DNA from: Parashewanella hymeniacidonis
GTDB lineage: Bacteria; Pseudomonadota; Gammaproteobacteria; Enterobacterales; Shewanellaceae
Length of the DNA stretch: 53,077 bases
Direction: 5' to 3'
NCBI RefSeq assembly: GCF_016900895.1
Contig: NZ_JAFEUN010000015.1
Span: forward strand, 1 to 53,077
The notes under the pieces were generated by a model that saw only the letters and a list, made by a program, of their open reading frames with translations, was not told the DNA's origin and ran no database searches. The translations under genes and the position numbers were made by a program. Shown here in pieces: positions 47,116 through 53,077 of this stretch; position 1 is the first letter of the stretch, and each line of letters opens with the position of its first letter.

Positions 47116-48415
47116 CTTACTATCCTTATAGGGGTACTTAAGCGAATTGCTCTTGCGTTCCATATAAAAATAGTATAGGGCACATAAATAAGTATTAATT
47201 TTAAACAAATTGCAGCAAGCATTTGTCCATAAGAGTGTTTCGTTCGGTATGACCTTTATTACTTAATTTTCTTAAAAAAATGCCTTTAAGAGTGAATCAG
47301 TATTAAACTTTAGGCTTTCGATACCTAAAGTTTCAACGTACTAATCAGGTCTACAGAGTCATAGAGGATGAACCTTTATTACCCGACTACAGAAACCAAT
47401 ATCTAACCCGATAAATTTATCTGTTTTTTGCAAAGCTGGGCAATCATCGGCACCTCTGCCTGTACTGCCCAACTAATATAGCCCTAAACAGGCCACTACT
47501 GCAAGCGTTAGATTTACTACAAGCCTTATGCACCAAGGGTTACAGTCAATTACATTACATTATGAGCTGTTGATGTTGGCCTGATGTTTGCTGCTTTGCT
47601 GGTGTAAGTACCTGCCTTGCCAAGCATAGTGCGGCTGCGGCGAGCAAAGAGGCTCTTGATTGTGCCTTTCACTTTTGCTGTTATGGTTTTTACTTGGATC
47701 TAAATGCTGATTTTAAGCGGTAATATTTGATGCCTCATTTGAGCATTTCATTTAAATGTGAGGACATTTCTGAGCGGGCCTTTAATGGCCTGATAATCTC
47801 GGGGATTGGTGTTTTCCTGAGGTACTTATCTTATGTAGTGGGATTATCGTTCATAGATACCTCACTTCACTATCAATACATATCGTCGGAGACGTACACA
47901 GATAATCCCATAATCTATACAGCTGTCATTGGGCGATTAGAGATGAAATATAATTTGTTTTTATTTTAGGGTGTAAAAGAATATTTTATAACCTTGGGTA
48001 TTTTTTTATTAGAGGTTGTATACCCATGATACCTGAAGATGCATGTTTCAGGACTTTCTCAACGCAAATTATTTGAGGCGCATTGGTGAAGGAATATCGG
48101 GATTCTTTGGAGCCAATGTAACAAAAAGTAATTTGTGCTGAGAGAACCATGCAGTGCGAGTTACACAGCTTGTTACTCTGTGTTGCCAGTGCTAACAATT
48201 GACTGCTATTACCGCACACTGTCGCCTTGATTAACAACCTGTGCATTCTCGCTGAAATCGAGCATATTCAGGTATCATGGGTATATATGTCAATGTCATC
48301 TTGCTCTGAGATTTAAGAAAAAGGGTGGGTTTTGAATGTCTGAATTATTGAACAAATATCAACAGCCTCTAATTAATTAATTAAATGTTTTACAGTAATA
48401 AAGGTTGGAGATTCT
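47116..48415. other. Accessory intergenic segment with a MITE-like element
   Basis: About 1.3 kb lies between the cupin and ankyrin genes. It contains a perfect 10-bp hairpin (47305-47314 with 47324-47333) and a stretch at about 47789-47830 similar to the leader of the gene at 51243. It also holds the element at 48019-48285. The 47.4-47.7 kb part has long semi-open frames on the plus strand that might be a degraded gene, but I recognise no product. Confidence 0.55.
48019..48285. mobile_element. MITE-like element, about 267 bp
   Basis: The left end reads TATACCCATGATACCTGAAG and the right end reads CAGGTATCATGGGTATA. Together they are terminal inverted repeats of about 35 bp that continue into GATGC...TTTCAG with a few mismatches. 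TA lies at both outer edges, consistent with a TA target. There is no transposase, so movement would need an enzyme supplied elsewhere. The same ends recur at 45871 and 52361-52421. Confidence 0.75.
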
Positions 48416-48448
48416 ATGTCTACGTCTATGTCTACGTCTATGTCTACA
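48416..48448 (+). repeat. 12-bp tandem repeat at the start codon
   Basis: ATGTCTACGTCT is present 2.75 times, giving Met-Ser-Thr-Ser repeats and three in-frame ATGs. Copy changes would keep the frame but move the start codon relative to the ribosome site. Confidence 0.9.
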
Positions 48449-50428
48449 TTTAAAGGTGAAAGCTGTGAGATTTCATTGGTGCAACCTCCATTATGCGATA
48501 GCGGTGATGCATTAGAATGTAAGAAAGTTACTGCAATTGGAAAAGAGTATTCTGTTAAGGAGGTAATTGTAGAAGGAGGTGATGTCATGTATTTAGACAC
48601 TGACTCACCATCATCTATCGTTACAACCATAGCTATGGCCGCACATAAATCGCAAGCAATCAGGCTTGTACTCAAAGATGAAAATTCCCCCGCACGAATA
48701 GAAAAGGTGTTTAATGTGTTAATTAAGGATGATCAGTATAAGTTTCAACCTGCAGAGAAACTAAAAAAAGGTGAAAAAAAAGGTGAAATTACAAGAAAAG
48801 CTGCTGAATATGAAACATGCCTAAATAGAAGTAGTGCTGATTTATTTTCCGCTTGCCGAGGAGGGAATAAAGATGCGGTAATTGGTCTTTTAAAAAATGG
48901 GGTTAATTTATATAAAAAGGATGAGAACGGATGGACAGCCCTTGAATGTGCCTCACTAAACGGGCAAACCGAGATTGTCGAACTACTTTTGAACGCTGGG
49001 GCTAAGGTGGATATTCAAGATGAAGATGGATGGACAGCCCTTAAATCTGCCTCACGACACGGGCATACCCAGATTGTCAAACTACTTTTGAGAGCTAAGG
49101 CTCAGACGGATATTCAAGATAAAGAGGAATGGACAGCCCTTCAATGTGCCTCACTAAACGGGCATACCGAGATTGTCGAACTACTTTTGAGCGCTAAGGC
49201 TCAGACGGATATTCAAAATAATGAGGAATGGACAGCCCTTGAATGTGCCTCACTAAACGGGCATACCAAGATTGTCGAACTACTTCTTGGCGCTGGGGCT
49301 AAGGTGGATATTCAAGACAAAGCGGGATGGACAGCCATTGAACGTGCCTCACGACAAGGGCATACCAAGATTGTCGAACAACTTTTGAGCGCTGGGGCTA
49401 AGGTGGATATTCAAGATAAAGCGGGATGGACAGCCCTTAAAGCTGCCTCACGATACGGGCATGCCGAGGTTGTCAAACTACTTTTGAACGCTGGGGCTCA
49501 GGTGGATATTCAAGATGAAGAGGAATGGACAGCCCTTGAATGTGCCTCACGACACGGGCATACCAAGATTGTCGAACTACTTTTGAGCGCTAAGGCTCAG
49601 ACGGATATTCAAGATGAAGAGGAATGGACAGCCCTTGAATGTGCCTCATTAAACGGGCATACCAAGATTGTCGAACTACTTTTGAGCGCTAAGGCTCAGA
49701 CGGATATTCAAGATAAAGAGGGGTGGACAGCCCTTGAACGTGCCTCAAACAAAGGGGATACCGAGATTGTCAAACTACTTTTGAATGCTAAGGCTCAGAC
49801 GGATATTCAAGACAAAGCGGGATGGACAGCCCTTGAACGTGCCTCACTAAACGGGCATACCGAGATTGTCGAACTACTTTTGAATGCTAAGGCTCAGACG
49901 GATACTCAAGATGAAGAGGGATGGACAGCCCTTAAAGCTGCCTCACGATACGGGCATGCCGAGGTTGTCAAACTACTTTTGGACGCTGGAGCACAGGTGG
50001 ATACTCAAGATAAAGAGGGATGGACAGCCCTTGAACGTGCCTCACACAACGGGCATACCGAGATTGTCAAACTACTTTTGGACGCTGGAGCTAAGGTGGA
50101 TATTCAAGACAACGCGGGATGGACAGCCCTTAAATCTGCCTCACAATTCGGGCATACCGAGATTGTCAACCTACTTTTGGGCGCTAAGGCTCAGACGGAT
50201 ATTCAAGATGAAGAGGGATGGACAGCCATTGAATGTGCCTCAGCAAGCGGGTATACCGAGATTGTCAGACTACTTTTGAGCGCTGGAGCTAAGGCGGATA
50301 TTCAAGACAAAGCGGGACGGACAGCCTTTGAATATGCCTCACGATTGGAGCATGAAGACGTAAAAAAATTATTAATTGGTAACATTGGAAATTTTAACCC
50401 AGAGGAATGGGAAATAATTGAGTCTTGA
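48416..50428 (+). CDS. Ankyrin-repeat protein, candidate secreted effector
   Basis: The 670-residue protein begins with a Ser/Thr-rich segment (MSTSMSTSMSTFKGESCEIS) and a unique N-terminal domain (about 12-140) that I do not recognise. One diverged ankyrin unit (about 141-170) and 15 consecutive 33-residue units (about 171-665, consensus GWTALECASLNGHTEIVELL) follow. GGAG lies 5 nt before the first ATG. There is no signal peptide or membrane helix. Ankyrin arrays bind proteins, and in bacteria with type III systems many are host-directed effectors; a Ser/Thr-rich start fits that. A role as effector of the system in this window is inference. The array is strongly homogenised at DNA level, indicating recent repeat expansion. 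Confidence 0.85.
   Translation: MSTSMSTSMSTFKGESCEISLVQPPLCDSGDALECKKVTAIGKEYSVKEVIVEGGDVMYLDTDSPSSIVTTIAMAAHKSQAIRLVLKDENSPARIEKVFNVLIKDDQYKFQPAEKLKKGEKKGEITRKAAEYETCLNRSSADLFSACRGGNKDAVIGLLKNGVNLYKKDENGWTALECASLNGQTEIVELLLNAGAKVDIQDEDGWTALKSASRHGHTQIVKLLLRAKAQTDIQDKEEWTALQCASLNGHTEIVELLLSAKAQTDIQNNEEWTALECASLNGHTKIVELLLGAGAKVDIQDKAGWTAIERASRQGHTKIVEQLLSAGAKVDIQDKAGWTALKAASRYGHAEVVKLLLNAGAQVDIQDEEEWTALECASRHGHTKIVELLLSAKAQTDIQDEEEWTALECASLNGHTKIVELLLSAKAQTDIQDKEGWTALERASNKGDTEIVKLLLNAKAQTDIQDKAGWTALERASLNGHTEIVELLLNAKAQTDTQDEEGWTALKAASRYGHAEVVKLLLDAGAQVDTQDKEGWTALERASHNGHTEIVKLLLDAGAKVDIQDNAGWTALKSASQFGHTEIVNLLLGAKAQTDIQDEEGWTAIECASASGYTEIVRLLLSAGAKADIQDKAGRTAFEYASRLEHEDVKKLLIGNIGNFNPEEWEIIES
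48922..50406 (+). repeat. Tandem array of about 15 copies of a 99-bp ankyrin unit
   Basis: Units share GGATGGACAGCCCTT and long stretches such as ACCGAGATTGTC and GATATTCAAGA with few differences. Two main versions alternate irregularly: one ending GCTGGGGCTAAGGTGGATAT, the other GCTAAGGCTCAGACGGATAT. The pattern suggests unequal crossing-over and gene conversion. Confidence 0.92.
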
Positions 50429-51242
50429 TGTGTTCTTGTTCTAACTTAATACCTTAGAATGATTAGCTCTAATAATCGTTGCAAAGGTTACTATAATGCG
50501 TATCGAAGATTTTATTATTTACCTTAACCGAGTGATGACAAGCACTGCAATAAGACTGAGGCTTGCACTCAATTACAATGTCATCATCCGACAGTTCAGC
50601 TAAAGGTCTTCTGTGCCCCGTGTGGCCTGGCTGAGCGCCCACCTTATTTCTGCTACGAGGCGTTTGAGCTTTTTTCTATCGGCCTTAGCTTCAGGTGTAT
50701 CTGATGACGGAGATTTTGATGAATTCTGAGAAGACGGCTTTAACCTAAAAAACTCAGTTGAACGCTAAATAACTTTTTAAGCTTATGAAAGTAAAAAAAT
50801 AATCTGATTAAATTTTACCACCTATTGGGTGAATCGCTCTACGCTTACAAGCTGGCTAAAATTGCCGTTATCTACGTTAGAACATTTGCAAGTAGATTAA
50901 CTACTTGCTGCACGTTCTGCCTTGCTACCGATAATTTTTTCTGCGCTTGAAAACGTACCCAACTGAGTTTTCTAGGTTTAACCTATCTTCGTATTCCCGA
51001 AGTTTTTGCCATAACTCTTGAATCAGCAAATTAGCATCTTTCAAATTGGCAGGTTGTGGAGCATCTTTCTCGAAGCATTTTTTGTTTTTCATGTGTACAT
51101 AAAACACCATAAAAAGATCGTTCAAGTAACAATGCTAGGTCAAGTGACTTGTTTCACAAAAAAACAAGAGGAGCTTGGTGAAAGGTTACGTTTTATGGTC
51201 TGATAATATCGGGGATTGGCATTTATCTGAAGTGAGGAACTG
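50429..51242. other. Gap between the ankyrin and beta-solenoid genes
   Basis: This gap holds the IS66 fragment on the minus strand and, at about 51190-51236, a leader sequence resembling 47789-47830. No other gene is seen. Confidence 0.6.
50500..51125 (-). pseudogene. IS66-family transposase remnant (N-terminal part)
   Basis: Read on the minus strand, a first block (about 50925-51125) gives LKDANLLIQELWQKLREYED, the leading coiled coil of IS66 TnpC. After interruptions comes KPSSQNSSKSPSSD (about 50690-50745), the family signature. A frame change leads to GAQPGHTGHRRPLAELSDDD and YCSACHH (about 50530-50640), the zinc-finger part. At least two frame breaks are needed to join these, and the catalytic DDE domain is absent. 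It is a dead fragment. Confidence 0.75.
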
Positions 51243-52199
51243 ATGACATTTAAGAGAATCCTACAAACCACTATTAGTGGTCTGTTATTGATGAGCCAGT
51301 GCGGTTTTGTGCAAGCTGGAAATACAAACGAAAAAACAGATTCTAATGTTGAATCCGTTAAAACGTTAACAAAATCGACCAATCAAGGAAATGCTGGGGC
51401 TCAATATAATTTAGGGGTTGCTGATGGCTTTGGCTACGGTGATTCATCTGGATGTCCTGTGGACAGAGTAATAGAAAATCAAGATTTATCGGGTCATGAG
51501 GGTTTTTGTGCGGATATAAGGCTATTTAGTGGCACTAATTTGGTATATGATTCAGCGGCAAAAGATTCTCAGATGACCCTGTCTGGTGGCACGAATTATA
51601 TATATGGTTCAGCGGCAAAAGAGGCTCAGATAACCGTGTCTCGTGGCTGGAATTATATACATGATTCAGCGGCAAAAGATGCTCAGATAACCCTGTCTGG
51701 TGGCGTTGATGGTGGCGTTAATTTGTTATATGGTTCAGCGGCAAAAGGTGCTCATATTATGACCCTGCCTGGTAGCATTACTTTGCTAGCTGGTTCAGCG
51801 GCAAATGAGGCTCAGATGACCCTGTCTGGTGGCTGGGTTAAGGTATTTGAATCAGCGGCAAAAGATGCTCAGATAACCCTGTCTGGTGGCGTTAATTTGT
51901 TATATGGTTCAGCGGCCGAAAATGCAGATATAGCCGTTAATAATGGGAGAGATAACAACTTCATCGGTGCGCACGTAGCTAATAATGCCGTAATTACTGT
52001 ATGTGGTAACAGTACGATAAATTATGGCACTGATTTAACCGATGGTGGGGAGGTCATAAATCCTACTGAACTAACAGAAACAAACGCAAAAAGTTTAATG
52101 CCACAAATAAAAGCGTTCAACGACCTTAGAAACAGTGTTAAGCCATTAAATAAGCGCTGCTTACCCTTAGCTACCCCAAATAATTTTAGCGAACATTAA
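51243..52199 (+). CDS. Exported beta-solenoid repeat protein with AIDA-like repeats
   Basis: The 318-residue protein has a signal peptide (ILQTTISGLLLMSQCGFVQA). Next comes a single Sel1-like fragment (NQGNAGAQYNLGVADGFGYG, about 48-67). About seven imperfect 20-23-residue repeats follow (about 95-245) of the form AQITLSGGxNxxYGSAAKxA. These resemble the passenger repeats of AIDA-type adhesins, which fold as right-handed beta-helices. The C-terminus (about 265-318) is helical and polar, with no autotransporter barrel or cell-wall anchor, so secretion across the outer membrane is unexplained. GAGGAAC lies just before the ATG. I suspect a surface or secreted factor; function unknown. Confidence 0.72.
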   Translation: MTFKRILQTTISGLLLMSQCGFVQAGNTNEKTDSNVESVKTLTKSTNQGNAGAQYNLGVADGFGYGDSSGCPVDRVIENQDLSGHEGFCADIRLFSGTNLVYDSAAKDSQMTLSGGTNYIYGSAAKEAQITVSRGWNYIHDSAAKDAQITLSGGVDGGVNLLYGSAAKGAHIMTLPGSITLLAGSAANEAQMTLSGGWVKVFESAAKDAQITLSGGVNLLYGSAAENADIAVNNGRDNNFIGAHVANNAVITVCGNSTINYGTDLTDGGEVINPTELTETNAKSLMPQIKAFNDLRNSVKPLNKRCLPLATPNNFSEH

Positions 52200-52360
52200 C
52201 ACGTTAGAGTTATCACTGAGCATGGAAGGTCAAGCAGAGGCGCAGACCTTGACAAAACAGATGTCACAGCATTAAAAGCTTAGATTACTCTGATTGAGAA
52301 CGCTAAAACCGTCATGATTTGTGTTGACGTTTTTTTGTCATACATAAAGTGAGTTAGACG

Positions 52361-52421
52361 TATATACCCATGATACCTGAAGATGCTCGATTTCAGCATC
52401 TTCAGGTATCATGGGTATATA
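52361..52421. mobile_element. Perfect 27-bp TIR palindrome (collapsed MITE)
   Basis: The arms at 52361-52387 and 52395-52421 are exact inverted complements with a 7-nt loop (CGATTTC). They match the ends of the 267-bp element at 48019-48285, as though the interior was lost and only the two ends remain. It could also form a strong hairpin in RNA. Confidence 0.85.
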
Positions 52422-52489
52422 TTCTTTTCTTTAATGACTCTTTATTTTTTATTAATAACTCAAGTTTCGGAGTTCATTTTCACCTGAAA

Positions 52490-52852
52490 TTATGGATACT
52501 TTCCAGCTAAAATAGCCTCTTGTCGTAAAGTGAAAGTATCCATTTGCATGACTTGATTAAAAAACGAAGTGACTTCTTCGTTGATTTTATTCAATATCAG
52601 ATCACCTTCACTAGTCGATAATGAAGTGATACTTGAGATGGCATCGCTGATCAATGCCTTAAATAATCCCCATAATTTACAAGCAAAATCCAAATTGCGC
52701 AGACTGTCACTAAGCAGGTTTCTTGCGTCACTCACTTTACCGGTTTCATCGTTCTTCTTCGCATGAAGGAGTAGACAATACCTTAACCCTGTCAGGTGAA
52801 TTGAGGCAATATAAGCACTTATGTGGACTCCCCACGTGTCAACAACAAACTG
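52490..52852 (-). pseudogene. Unknown protein fragment lacking a normal start
   Basis: A 363-bp frame stays open on the minus strand between a stop at 52853-52855 and a stop at 52490. The only plausible start is a GTG at 52733-52735, giving 81 residues (VSDARNLLSDSLRNLDF...). Upstream codons continue in coding-like fashion (HLTGLRYCLLLHAKKNDETG), so the gene probably lost its 5' end. The product would be helical and soluble. I do not recognise the family. It ends about 70 bp from the TIR palindrome. Confidence 0.4.
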
Positions 52853-53077
52853 TTATTAATCGATGAATAAATGCGTACTTATGTACGAGCTCAATGTTGA
52901 GTAGCGAACTCAGGCTCTCTGATATTTACGCGAACCAGTAAACAAACCTGTACGACGAGCTCAAAGCTCTTAGTGCTTAACTGTTTTTACTGGCTGATTT
53001 TCATCTTCGATTGAGCATTTTGTTGTTTAAACTCATTACTTGGCTGGGATTAATTCAGCCTTATATTCAGTTCCCTG

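Larger units (their letters stand above)
52200..53077. other. Distal accessory segment
   Basis: About 0.9 kb contains the TIR palindrome (52361-52421), a possible broken gene on the minus strand (52490-52852) and, after 52855, sequence with short repeated GAGCTCAA-containing hairpins in which I see no gene. Confidence 0.55.

Noticed and set aside
47727-47969. An 80-codon plus-strand open frame
   Set aside because: No ribosome site or recognisable product; it spans the repeated leader sequence, so it is more likely non-coding or a remnant.
47986-48246. An 86-codon open frame on the minus strand across the MITE-like element
   Set aside because: It reads through one terminal repeat and the element interior; no family resemblance, and it starts and ends in element sequence.
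48416-48448. On/off phase variation by slippage of the 12-bp repeat
   Set aside because: The unit length is a multiple of three, so slippage cannot shift the frame; only start choice or leader length could change.
49884-50279. A 131-codon open frame in another frame inside the ankyrin gene
   Set aside because: It is a shadow of the 99-bp repeats, whose length is a multiple of three and so keeps alternative frames open.
48922-50406. Regular repeats that could suggest a CRISPR array
   Set aside because: Units are 99 bp without unique spacers and encode a continuous ankyrin protein.
51206-51226. A third copy of the T3SS operator upstream of the beta-solenoid gene (TATCGGGGATTGG)
   Set aside because: Only TATCGGG and ATT agree with the 24-bp element; the rest differs and the stretch belongs to the repeated leader.

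Overview
The window comes from a marine-type gammaproteobacterium. The fused acetyl-CoA carboxylase with a divergent LysR regulator, the DUF3649/PepSY/DUF3325 iron cluster, MgtE and the galactose genes all resemble Shewanella, Vibrio or Photobacterium relatives. A Shewanellaceae member is the best guess, but no rRNA or other taxonomic marker is present. I see no tRNA, rRNA or CRISPR.

Layout. 1-7.3 kb is housekeeping: a small membrane protein, a GFA-family protein, a CYTH-domain protein, a 1517-residue single-chain carboxylase and a LysR regulator. 7.3-9.5 kb holds one orphan membrane protein and about 1.4 kb of gene-free, repeat-rich DNA. 9.5-11.7 kb carries a decayed iron-uptake membrane cluster and a secreted pyroglutamyl-peptidase-like protein. 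11.7-30.6 kb is a type III secretion locus of the Salmonella SPI-2 / EPEC LEE class. 30.7-36.3 kb holds a MaoC-like hydratase, a chemoreceptor next to a di-haem cytochrome c peroxidase, a quinone oxidoreductase and an acidic small protein. 36.4-45.8 kb is a lactose/galactose cluster (galM, galK, SSS symporter, an exported LacZ-type beta-galactosidase, a secreted propeller protein) followed by mgtE. 45.8-53.1 kb is accessory DNA: repeats, a cupin, a MITE-like element, a 15-repeat ankyrin protein, an IS66 remnant, a secreted beta-solenoid protein and a perfect TIR palindrome.

How the secretion genes fit together. The locus encodes the secretin SctC, ring proteins SctD and SctJ, needle SctF with candidate co-chaperones SctE and SctG, rod SctI, sorting-platform proteins SctK, SctL and SctQ, ATPase SctN with stalk SctO, export gate SctV and a ruler-like SctP. 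It also has a probable SpiC/SsaL/SsaM gatekeeper set, an SseA/SseB (EspA)-like chaperone and filament pair, an AraC regulator and an SsrA/SsrB-like two-component system. The membrane export core SctR, SctS, SctT, SctU and the pore-forming translocators (SseC/SseD class) with their chaperones are not in the window, although both ends of the locus are. The two inferred secretion operons share a near-identical 24-bp sequence in their upstream regions, a candidate operator.

The block from about 8.2 to 46.4 kb is bracketed by diverged two-part repeats in the same order and inverted orientation. The whole 37-kb segment could therefore have been inverted or moved by recombination between repeats.
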